Assembly (NCBI GenBank): GCA_905373665.1
Contig: CAJPTV010000007.1
Span: forward strand, 1 to 36,581
Direction: 5' to 3'
DNA: 36,581 nt
Origin: Bacteroidia bacterium
GTDB taxonomy: Bacteria > Bacteroidota > Bacteroidia > Bacteroidales > CAJPTX01
In this document: positions 17,384-24,918 of the stretch, piece after piece
Position numbering within the stretch: the stretch's first letter is position 1
Layout: every line of letters starts with the position of its first letter
Notes under the pieces: generated by a model
Seen by the model: the letters and a program-made list of their open reading frames with translations, nothing else
Databases searched by the model: none
What the model was told of the DNA's origin: nothing
Made by a program: the position numbers and the translations under genes

Positions 17384-17953
17384 TCACAAGCTCAAATCCT
17401 TCAAATACTGTATAATGCCTTCTGTCGAAAGCACCGCATCAACCGACGTCAACTGCAATGAAGCCTCTGTCATCGTCCGCACCTCACATTCAGCAGGATC
17501 TTGCACAATAGCAGTGCCCCCCATCCGCTTCAAACGCGCTAACCCCATCGCTCCATCTCGATTCGCTCCCGAGAGAATAATCCCCAAAGCATGTTCTCGA
17601 TACACACGAGCTACAGAAAAGAACGTGAGATCGATTGACGGACGAGAATGATTTACCACCTCATCAGTAGAAAGACAAAAACGATTACCGAGTTCCACGA
17701 AAAGATGATAGTTTGAAGGGGCTAAATAAGCCACTCGAGCACGGATATTTTCCTTATCAAGAGGCTCGATAACTGGAATCGCAGAACGCAACGAAAGCGC
17801 CTCCTCAAAGCCCGTACGCACATGTTTCAAGCGGTGCAAACAGAGAATAAGAGGCAGCGAAAAAGAGCTAGGTAGTGATTGCAAAATACGCACCACCACC
17901 TGAAAACTTCCCGCAGAACCGCCTATTACGACAGCCTTATAACGCGTTCCCAC
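17384..17953 (-). CDS. Stand-alone CheB-type methylesterase domain
   Basis: A 189-residue protein covering only the CheB catalytic domain; the usual N-terminal receiver domain is absent. The catalytic triad is visible: Ser13 in IGGSAGS, His40 in LCLHRL and Asp133 in SGANRDGAMG. It should remove methyl esters, or deamidate Gln, on a receptor-like substrate. Without a receiver it cannot be switched on by CheA-type phosphorylation, so its activity is either constitutive or controlled by protein contact. The start is GTG, overlapping the TAG stop of the second cheR-like gene by one base (TAGTG). The placement between two CheR genes and the GAF/SpoIIE genes argues for a role in this pathway and not in flagellar chemotaxis. 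Confidence 0.88.
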   Translation of the reverse strand: MGTRYKAVVIGGSAGSFQVVVRILQSLPSSFSLPLILCLHRLKHVRTGFEEALSLRSAIPVIEPLDKENIRARVAYLAPSNYHLFVELGNRFCLSTDEVVNHSRPSIDLTFFSVARVYREHALGIILSGANRDGAMGLARLKRMGGTAIVQDPAECEVRTMTEASLQLTSVDAVLSTEGIIQYLKDLSL

Positions 17954-18795
17954 TACAGTCGCTTTCTATAAAGACTTTCGTCTCCGTTTAATACTGTAAA
18001 TATACTATCATTCTGATAACTCTCCAAGTTTTCCTTAGTTCCCAATGCGACGACTCCTCCTCCCACTAAACTACGGAACAAGACCGCCATATTTCGCATC
18101 CCGAGCTGAGGGTTAAAGTAAAGGAACTGATTTCGACACAGTATCAGATGAAACGTCCCCTCATTCTGCAAAGAGAACTCTGGAGAGAGCCTAAAGAAAT
18201 GCACCCCCTCCAAATATTCAACGCGAAAAGAGACCACATCGAGCTCGGATTTGATAAAGGCTTCGTACGGACTCTGCGTCCCCAATGCATGAAAGTTATT
18301 CTCATCCAAATCTTTACGCCTTATTGGCAAGAGCCCCCTCTGTATAAGAGAGAGATTTTGCTCACAGGCATAAGCACACGAAATTGCAACCCGTTCTCGC
18401 ATTTCCAATAAATGCAAGACAATCAACAACGAATACAATTCTTCCCCAGAACCTAATGCGAGCTGAAGAATACGGAGATCTCCAAACTGTTTTAGTAATG
18501 CGGGAAGGATCTCCTCTTTTAATAATTTCCAAAAGGTCGGATCTCGTAAAAGCTCTGTTGTTGGCGGAACGAGCTCTGCAAGGAATCGATCGTAGAATTT
18601 TGCATCCCCAGCCGAGAGTATGTCACATAAGGCATCCACCTGTCGCACTCCAAGACGATTCATCACCATCGCAAAACGACGACTCAGAATTCCGAGATTA
18701 AAGTCCGTAAAATCATCACCATGTCCTAGACGGATCGCGGCAACGACCATTCGAGTCTCCTTTATTCCCAAATCTTGAAGCTCAGAAATGAACAT
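17953..18795 (-). CDS. Divergent CheR-like methyltransferase
   Basis: A second CheR homologue, about 280 residues, clearly less conserved than the one at 20734-21579. The family landmarks are altered: LVPPTTELLRDP replaces TVNTSELFRDP, and the SAM-binding block reads LALGSGEELYS, not AGCSMGQEVYS. SCAYACEQN stands where ASDIN is expected, and LCRNQFLYF matches FCRNVLIYF less well. Loss of the Asp in the ASDIN position and of the AGCS glycine context suggests weak or lost SAM binding, so it may be a regulatory or scaffolding pseudo-enzyme. An in-frame TTG at 18804 is an alternative start; ATG 18795 is chosen. The reading frame is intact, so it is not a decayed gene. Confidence 0.8.
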   Translation of the reverse strand: MFISELQDLGIKETRMVVAAIRLGHGDDFTDFNLGILSRRFAMVMNRLGVRQVDALCDILSAGDAKFYDRFLAELVPPTTELLRDPTFWKLLKEEILPALLKQFGDLRILQLALGSGEELYSLLIVLHLLEMRERVAISCAYACEQNLSLIQRGLLPIRRKDLDENNFHALGTQSPYEAFIKSELDVVSFRVEYLEGVHFFRLSPEFSLQNEGTFHLILCRNQFLYFNPQLGMRNMAVLFRSLVGGGVVALGTKENLESYQNDSIFTVLNGDESLYRKRL

Positions 18796-18823
18796 TTCTA
18801 CCAATAAAAAGGCGCTAAAAGCA

Positions 18824-20728
18824 TTATGACAACAGAGATTGAGTTGGCATTTCTTGCCCGATCATGTAGATATGATCTACACCATCCGATGCCAATACGG
18901 CAAACGAACAGTAAAGTTGCACTGCACTATCCCCCTTAAACGAAAGTTGTTTTGTATGACAAATGCCACCACGAATTTCCCTCCACAGATCTTCGACCGT
19001 ATACCCATGATGCCCCGAGTCTACCGATGCCCAATCAATAAGATTGGAAAAAGTCAATTCCGTAAAATCGGCAATCCCGAGTTGATGAAAATATTCCTCT
19101 AAACGATGATTCCCTTGGATATAACGCCCATCCACGCCAAACTCTGCATAATACAGCGCACTATCTACGACACACTGCAAAACTTCAAACTCTTGTGTAC
19201 GACGCGTCATTTCCTCTTGCGTTGCTTGCATCTCCTCAAGGTTCTGACGCATCTCTTCCTCCTGTGAACGCATTGCTTCTCGCTGCTCTTGCGACTGCCT
19301 TAAGAGCTCTGCAGTTCGCTGCGTACTCTGCGCCTGTTGCAAGGTTTGGGCGATGCTCACAGAGAGTAGTTGGGCGAAATTGACCATATACGGCGCAAAA
19401 CCCTTCAAAGAAGCAAGTTCCAAGACACCTAACAGCGCATCATCCGTCTTTAGTGGCACAATCAATAGTTCCTTAGGGGGCGTATTCCCAATCCCTGAGG
19501 TAATATCACAATACTCTGGCGGCAAGACATCAATATGCACAATCTCACGTTCTATCGCACAGGTGCCGACCAGACCTTCACCCAAGGCCAAATCCTGCTG
19601 CATATACTTTTTACGGTTGTAAGCAAATGCAGCCGCTAAGTGCAAAACTGTCCCCGTTTTACGTTCTTCTGCGATAAAAAGCCCCCCTTGCGTGGCATCT
19701 AGGTAATTAACCACTTTCTGAAGCACGATCTCCACCAATTGGCTCGTATCATTGTTATTCTCTCGTAACAGCTTAGCAAACTCTGCCAAGCCCTCGTTAC
19801 TCCAACTGCGTATACGCTCTTCCTCCTTGATGTGCGCGGCTTCAAGCTCCTGCTTCTGCAAATTTGAGCGCAATGCTAAAAGCGTATTGCCTAACTCATC
19901 TCGTAAACCGAGTGGAGTATATTCCGATGTCAAATCATTCTCAGCCATTCGCTGCACGAACGAAGTCGTTGTTGCAAGGTTCTCAACAACGAGATTGAAC
20001 GATGTAGCAATCCCGCGCATTTCCGCTCCCTCCTTTACTGGCATCGGAGATGGCAAAATCCCTACAGCGAGATCAGATAAGTTCTTATGCAATAACTTAT
20101 AAAAAGCCCCCTCCTTACGCATATTATAGGAAAGGATAAACCAGACCAAAAGAGACCCTAAGAGAAAAAAGAGCCAACTATAGACTCTCAAACCATTCAT
20201 AGTCCCATCAAAAACCTTATCAGAGACCTCAATGGCAAGAAAACAGTCCAAATCTCTTACGAATGTAAAGATGATGTCCTTCTCCGTCTCGGAAGTCTCG
20301 CCAAAATTCACTCGGATACGACCGCGTCGACTTGGCGCCGATGCCATCTGATCTAAGACCTCTCGCGAGAGTCGATCCCCATCCCGAAAGAAATGGAAAT
20401 TGATCTGCCCAGTCATCTGGATAACAAAGGGATATCCTGTAGCCCCATACATAGGATCGCGAAAAAGCTCTCGTAATCCCCGATAGTGCGCAGAATCCAA
20501 TTGCCTGAGATCAACATCTAGCATCTCTAAGGTTTGAGAGAATTTTTGGGCAAAACTCTCCAAGGTGCACGACAATTGTTCGTGCGATTCTTTATATACC
20601 AGTCGTTCAAAGATGAAAATGCAAACACCAAGGAAGAGGATAAGACTCCCCATCATCATCATTCGGACACGGACAAGTATCCAACGACTATACAGCGCTC
20701 GTAAGACGCGTAATATGTACTTCCTCAT
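18824..20728 (-). CDS. Membrane HAMP-GAF-coil-PAS-like sensor
   Basis: A 634-residue receptor-like protein. The first membrane helix (about 21-43) and second (about 180-200) enclose a periplasmic region of about 135 residues. A HAMP-like stretch follows (about 200-290), then a linker RSWSNEGLAEFAKLLR, a GAF domain (about 325-460), a Glu/Gln-rich coil (EEEMRQNLEEMQATQEEM, about 480-500) and a C-terminal PAS-like domain (about 515-630). It lacks kinase, phosphatase, cyclase and classical MCP hairpin domains. Lying between two cheR genes and upstream of cheB, its Glu-rich coil is the best candidate in the window for a reversible methylation substrate; this is inference. The linker/GAF/coil block is clearly paralogous to that of the SpoIIE phosphatase. 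It starts 5 bases after the first cheR stop. Confidence 0.88.
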   Translation of the reverse strand: MRKYILRVLRALYSRWILVRVRMMMMGSLILFLGVCIFIFERLVYKESHEQLSCTLESFAQKFSQTLEMLDVDLRQLDSAHYRGLRELFRDPMYGATGYPFVIQMTGQINFHFFRDGDRLSREVLDQMASAPSRRGRIRVNFGETSETEKDIIFTFVRDLDCFLAIEVSDKVFDGTMNGLRVYSWLFFLLGSLLVWFILSYNMRKEGAFYKLLHKNLSDLAVGILPSPMPVKEGAEMRGIATSFNLVVENLATTTSFVQRMAENDLTSEYTPLGLRDELGNTLLALRSNLQKQELEAAHIKEEERIRSWSNEGLAEFAKLLRENNNDTSQLVEIVLQKVVNYLDATQGGLFIAEERKTGTVLHLAAAFAYNRKKYMQQDLALGEGLVGTCAIEREIVHIDVLPPEYCDITSGIGNTPPKELLIVPLKTDDALLGVLELASLKGFAPYMVNFAQLLSVSIAQTLQQAQSTQRTAELLRQSQEQREAMRSQEEEMRQNLEEMQATQEEMTRRTQEFEVLQCVVDSALYYAEFGVDGRYIQGNHRLEEYFHQLGIADFTELTFSNLIDWASVDSGHHGYTVEDLWREIRGGICHTKQLSFKGDSAVQLYCSFAVLASDGVDHIYMIGQEMPTQSLLS

Positions 20729-20733
20729 CCCTC

Positions 20734-21579
20734 CTAATCCTTGCGCATATAGACTTGAGAAATACGTTCAAAACGATCTGCCCAAGACCCTAGAATCGAC
20801 TCATGGGCGCCGAGGACGAGAATTCCTCCCGGATACAAATTCCGATAGAAGACCTCGAAGAGCTTATTCTGCAGCGCAGCGTTGAAATAGATCAATACGT
20901 TTCGACAAAAGATGACGTCGTAACGCACAAAAAAGGGATTTACCCCCTTTACCAAGTCATTAGCTCGAAAAGTCGGCTTCTTTCGCAAGAAGTCATGCAT
21001 CCGAATAAGATCCTTCGCCTCGTCAATGTCAAAATACTTGGAGTAAGATACATTCAACTTTTCTTCATAATTCAGCGGATTCGTGTTAACGACCAAATCA
21101 AAATTATCTAGGTAGGACAAATTGAACCGATAACGATATTCGCCTAATTGTGCCGCAGTCAGTATTTTTTGATTGATATCACTAGCATAAACCCGCGCCT
21201 TCTCATACAACCCCAACTCGTTAAGCAACATAAGGTTGGAATAAACCTCCTGTCCCATCGAACAGCCAGCATGCCAGATGTTGAGATAATTCTGCGTCTT
21301 AAACCTCGGGTAAATACGCGATCGTAACAGAAGCCAGACAGAGGGGTCGCGAAATAACTCACTCGTGTTAACGGTTATAGCCTCGACGACATGGTCTCCA
21401 TAAGAAGCATCCTTCGCGATATTGCCGATCAGTTCATCAAGCGAAATGCGCTCATCGTCAAGGACTTTATAAAGACGACGCAACAACGAACGATCCGAAT
21501 AATCACTCAGATCATACGTCGTATATGTACGAAGTGCTGTCACAAAACGTGACAAATCATCCGTGTTTCCCACTGCCAA
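20734..21579 (-). CDS. CheR-type protein-glutamate methyltransferase
   Basis: First gene of the signalling operon, a full-length CheR of about 281 residues. A helical N-terminal domain (about 5-65) precedes TVNTSELFRDP (69-79), the SAM-binding AGCSMGQEVYS (104-114), ASDIN (132-136) and FCRNVLIYF (224-232), all well conserved, so it should be an active SAM-dependent methyltransferase. There is no ATG at the 5' end: TTG 21579 or GTG 21573 must be used, as an in-frame stop lies shortly upstream. A weak start may keep its level low. A -7 box lies about 40 bases upstream. With no CheA, CheW or MCP gene nearby, its target is probably one of the GAF/coil proteins of the operon. Confidence 0.9.
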   Translation of the reverse strand: MAVGNTDDLSRFVTALRTYTTYDLSDYSDRSLLRRLYKVLDDERISLDELIGNIAKDASYGDHVVEAITVNTSELFRDPSVWLLLRSRIYPRFKTQNYLNIWHAGCSMGQEVYSNLMLLNELGLYEKARVYASDINQKILTAAQLGEYRYRFNLSYLDNFDLVVNTNPLNYEEKLNVSYSKYFDIDEAKDLIRMHDFLRKKPTFRANDLVKGVNPFFVRYDVIFCRNVLIYFNAALQNKLFEVFYRNLYPGGILVLGAHESILGSWADRFERISQVYMRKD

Positions 21580-21616
21580 CCCTATTTCGTCCTAACTACG
21601 CCTCAAGCCTCAGAAA

Positions 21617-21624
21617 CAAAGTTA
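21617..21624 (-). promoter_or_regulatory. Candidate -7 promoter box of the signalling operon
   Basis: TAACTTTG on the minus strand fits TAnnTTTG and lies 37 bases before the TTG start of the first cheR, in the 69-base gap after the ABC exporter gene. No TTG is found 19-21 bases upstream, so the -33 side is weak. It could free the signalling genes from purB/exporter readthrough. Confidence 0.4.
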
Positions 21625-21648
21625 AGAAAATATTATAGCTCACGCCCT

Positions 21649-23466
21649 CTACCAGTTCTGCATATTATGCAAACGAGCATAAGCTCCACCACGAGCGAGA
21701 AGCTCTTCGTGTTTCCCAACCTCAATGATCCGTCCTTCTTCCATCACACAGATCAGATCTGCACGCTTTATAGTGGATAAGCGATGTGCGATGACGATCG
21801 ACGTCCTGTTCTGCATAAGATGCTCCAGCGCTTCTTGCACTAGGCGCTCAGAGGCTGTATCCAAAGAAGAAGTAGCTTCGTCTAAAATCATAATCGGCGG
21901 GTTCTTAAGTATCGCACGCGCAATACTTAGACGCTGACGCTGACCTCCCGAGAGCCGTCCCCCACGATCACCAATTCGAGTATTATAGCCCAACTCGGTT
22001 TCCATGATGAAGTCGTGAGCATTCGCGATACGCGCAGCCCGCTCGACCTCCTCCATTGTCGTTTTTTCAACGCCAAAAGCGATATTGTTATAAAACGTAT
22101 CGTTGAAGAGAATCGGGTCTTGGTTGACATTGCCCATCAATGCCCTCAAATCCGTAACCTTATACTCGCGAATGTCGTGACCATCTAAAAGTATCGCCCC
22201 TTGAGAGACATCGTAAAAACGTGGCAATAAATCCACAAATGTAGTCTTACCTGCCCCCGACTGTCCCACAAGAGCAACCGTCATTCCTCGTTTTATCTTC
22301 AGCGATACTCCATGCAGTATTTCTCGTTGATCATACGAGAACTGCACGTCACGATACTCAATCTCTTCTGTGAAAGAGGGTGCTGGTCGCGGCGATGTTG
22401 GCGACTGGATTGGGTTCTGCGCGCCAAGTACAGAGTCGATTCGCTCTGCAGAGGCAAACCCCTTCAATAGGCTAAAATATGCCGAAGAAAAGGACTTTGC
22501 AGGATTCAATATCATATAAAAAAGCCCCATATAACCGATGAGCGCTTCTGGACTCAAGCTCGCTTCTGGGGAAAAGACGAGACTCCCCCCATACCACAAC
22601 AGGCCGCCCATCACCACAGTCCCCAAGAATTCGCTTAACGGACTCGCTAAATCCTGCCGACGATTGATAAACAACGCCATACGGGTATAGTAGTTGTTCT
22701 CGTCACAAAATCTCTTGTAAGTGCGCTTTTCGGCATTAAATGCCTTTACAATCCGAAGCCCCCCGAGCGTCTCCTCTATGATAGTGAATAGAGCTCCTAA
22801 GCTTTGCTGTGTCAAAGACGAACTTTGTTTCAAATTCTTACCAATTCGCCCAATAATGAGACCCGAAATAGGGAGTAGGATAAAGACAAAAAGCGTGAGC
22901 TTCACACTGACGACCAATAGCCCAGTAAGGTGTACAATGATGATAATAGGCTGCTTAAAGATCATATCCATCGAACGCATAATGGAGTACTCGATCTCCC
23001 CCACGTCGTTCGACATTTTACTCATAATGTCCCCCTTGCGTTCTTCGGAATAATAGCCAAGCGGGAGCTCTAGTATCTTATGAAAGAGTTCGTTCCGGAT
23101 GTCTCGCACGATCCCCAAGCGGATAGGTGCTAAATGCCAAGAAGCAAGATAGTTAAACAAGTTCTTCAGCAAGGCGTTGAAACAAACGAACAATATCACC
23201 ACAAACAACGCCCAGCCACGCCCATAAAGACGAATAATCTCACTAATGTGGAAGTAAATAATCCCCGTCGCAGACTCCAAATCTAGGTGAAACTCAGGAC
23301 AATGTTCCACAAGCGGTAACGTCCCAAAAAGAACCCCCAAAAAGGGGATCATCAATGAAAGAGAGAAGAGCGAGAAGAAAGCCCCTAAGACATTACAAAC
23401 GATATTCGCAACCGCTCGCCACTTATAAGGGAGCACATAACGCAGCAAACGCTTCAAATCTTTCAT
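21649..23466 (-). CDS. MsbA-like ABC exporter (fused membrane and ATPase domains)
   Basis: A 605-residue type I ABC exporter half-molecule expected to work as a homodimer in the inner membrane. Six membrane helices occupy roughly residues 15-330. The ATPase carries Walker A VGQSGAGKTTF (about 397), a Q-loop NVNQDP, the signature RLSGGQRQRLSIARA (about 505), Walker B IMILDEATSSLD and the H-loop IAHRLST. All catalytic residues are present. The closest functional relatives are lipid or polysaccharide exporters such as MsbA, but sequence alone does not fix the substrate. Its ATG overlaps the purB stop by one base (TAATG), so it is translated with purB. It lies upstream of the signalling operon and may or may not belong to it. 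Confidence 0.88.
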   Translation of the reverse strand: MKDLKRLLRYVLPYKWRAVANIVCNVLGAFFSLFSLSLMIPFLGVLFGTLPLVEHCPEFHLDLESATGIIYFHISEIIRLYGRGWALFVVILFVCFNALLKNLFNYLASWHLAPIRLGIVRDIRNELFHKILELPLGYYSEERKGDIMSKMSNDVGEIEYSIMRSMDMIFKQPIIIIVHLTGLLVVSVKLTLFVFILLPISGLIIGRIGKNLKQSSSLTQQSLGALFTIIEETLGGLRIVKAFNAEKRTYKRFCDENNYYTRMALFINRRQDLASPLSEFLGTVVMGGLLWYGGSLVFSPEASLSPEALIGYMGLFYMILNPAKSFSSAYFSLLKGFASAERIDSVLGAQNPIQSPTSPRPAPSFTEEIEYRDVQFSYDQREILHGVSLKIKRGMTVALVGQSGAGKTTFVDLLPRFYDVSQGAILLDGHDIREYKVTDLRALMGNVNQDPILFNDTFYNNIAFGVEKTTMEEVERAARIANAHDFIMETELGYNTRIGDRGGRLSGGQRQRLSIARAILKNPPIMILDEATSSLDTASERLVQEALEHLMQNRTSIVIAHRLSTIKRADLICVMEEGRIIEVGKHEELLARGGAYARLHNMQNW

Positions 23467-24842
23467 TACTTCTCATGCTCCGAGCTCAACGCATGGGGTA
23501 GAATGCCGATGTAGGTAAATGGTGTTAGAGCACGCAACTCCTCTTTCACTTCGGGGCGTACATCTAGCGAATCAATAAAAGCCGTAAGCGTCTCTCGATT
23601 CGGACGCACTTCACGCCGCGACAAGCCTTTTAGGATCTCATAAGCCCCCGCGACCCCCTCGCGACGCAAAATCACTTGGAAACCCTCCGCTACGACCTCC
23701 CAATGCATCTCAAGATCGCGATCGATCACCTCACGATGTAATGAAATTCGTCCCAAGCCCTTCTTCAAAGAGAGGAGTGCGATCAACGTATGCCCCAAAG
23801 GGACACCGATATTCCGAATCACCGTACTATCGGTCAGATCTCGTTGCAAACGACTCACAGGGAGTTTCGATGCCAGATGTTCAAATACGGCATTAGCTAT
23901 GCCGAGATTGCCTTCCGCATTCTCAAAGTCAATCGGGTTCACCTTATGGGGCATCGCTGAAGAGCCCACTTCGTTAGCCACGATCGTCTGACGAAAGTAA
24001 TCCATCGAGATATACATCCACATATCTCTGGCGAAATCCACTAGGATTGTATTGATTCGGCGCAGCGCATCAAATATAGCCGCGAGATTGTCGTAATTGT
24101 CTATTTGTGTTGTCACCTCAGAGCGGGTTAGCCCCAGACGATCATTCACAAAATGGTTCGCAAACACTTCCCAATCCACAGAGGGGTAAGCGGCATGATG
24201 TGCGTTAAAGTTCCCAGTCGCACCTCCGAATTTCGCAGATGCTGGAATGCTTCGCAGCTGTTGCAGCTGAACACGTAAACGCGAGGTATAAACCCCGATC
24301 TCCTTCCCTAAGACGGTTGGCGAGGCGGGTTGCCCATGCGTCCGTGCCAACATCGGTACGGAACTCCAAGCCTCAACCAAAGCATCCAAACGTTGGAGCA
24401 AATCGAGCAGTTGTGGGTAATACACTTGCTTGATTGCATCCTTGAGCATACAGGGGAATGCCGTATTATTGATATCCTGACTTGTAAGCCCGAAATGAAC
24501 GAACTCGGCATAACGTTCCAGGCCTAATTCAGCAAACTTGTCTCGCAAGTAATACTCAACAGACTTTACGTCGTGATTGGTTTGCTTCTCTACAGCCTTG
24601 ATTAACAAGGCTTGAGTATCATCAAAATCTTGATAAAGCGCTCGCAAATCATCAAACGATGCCTTAGGAAAATCAGACAACTGCGGCAAGGGGAGCTCAC
24701 AAAGAGCGATGAAATATTCGACCTCTACGATGAGGCGATAACGAATCAATGCATACTCCGAGAAGTACTCTCGCAGTTCACTCGTCTTCGACTCATAACG
24801 CCCATCCAATGGCGAAAGGGCATGCAAAGCAACACTATCCAT
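23466..24842 (-). CDS. purB: Adenylosuccinate lyase
   Basis: Cytoplasmic enzyme of purine synthesis. It releases fumarate from SAICAR and from adenylosuccinate. The 458-residue length and N-terminus (LSPLDGRYESKTSELREYFS) are typical of the PurB branch close to the E. coli enzyme. The fumarase/aspartase superfamily signature SSAMPHKVNP lies at about 295-304. A catalytic His in ARTHGQPASPT and the FGGATGNFNAHHAAYP block are also present. It is separated from infB by 73 bases that include a possible -7 box, and its stop overlaps the start of the ABC exporter gene. Linkage to the exporter looks like genomic housekeeping, with no evident pathway link. Confidence 0.97.
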   Translation of the reverse strand: MDSVALHALSPLDGRYESKTSELREYFSEYALIRYRLIVEVEYFIALCELPLPQLSDFPKASFDDLRALYQDFDDTQALLIKAVEKQTNHDVKSVEYYLRDKFAELGLERYAEFVHFGLTSQDINNTAFPCMLKDAIKQVYYPQLLDLLQRLDALVEAWSSVPMLARTHGQPASPTVLGKEIGVYTSRLRVQLQQLRSIPASAKFGGATGNFNAHHAAYPSVDWEVFANHFVNDRLGLTRSEVTTQIDNYDNLAAIFDALRRINTILVDFARDMWMYISMDYFRQTIVANEVGSSAMPHKVNPIDFENAEGNLGIANAVFEHLASKLPVSRLQRDLTDSTVIRNIGVPLGHTLIALLSLKKGLGRISLHREVIDRDLEMHWEVVAEGFQVILRREGVAGAYEILKGLSRREVRPNRETLTAFIDSLDVRPEVKEELRALTPFTYIGILPHALSSEHEK

Positions 24843-24910
24843 ATTCCGCTCTATAGCTGCATTTTTACAACGTAAATTCTTCCCGCAGACCGCGAACTCG
24901 TCTCGACCCC

Positions 24911-24918
24911 CAAACCTA
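24911..24918 (-). promoter_or_regulatory. Possible -7 promoter box before purB
   Basis: TAGGTTTG on the minus strand matches TAnnTTTG and overlaps the infB stop region, 69 bases before the purB ATG. No -33 TTG is seen at the right distance, so this is only a possible start for purB and its downstream genes. Confidence 0.28.
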
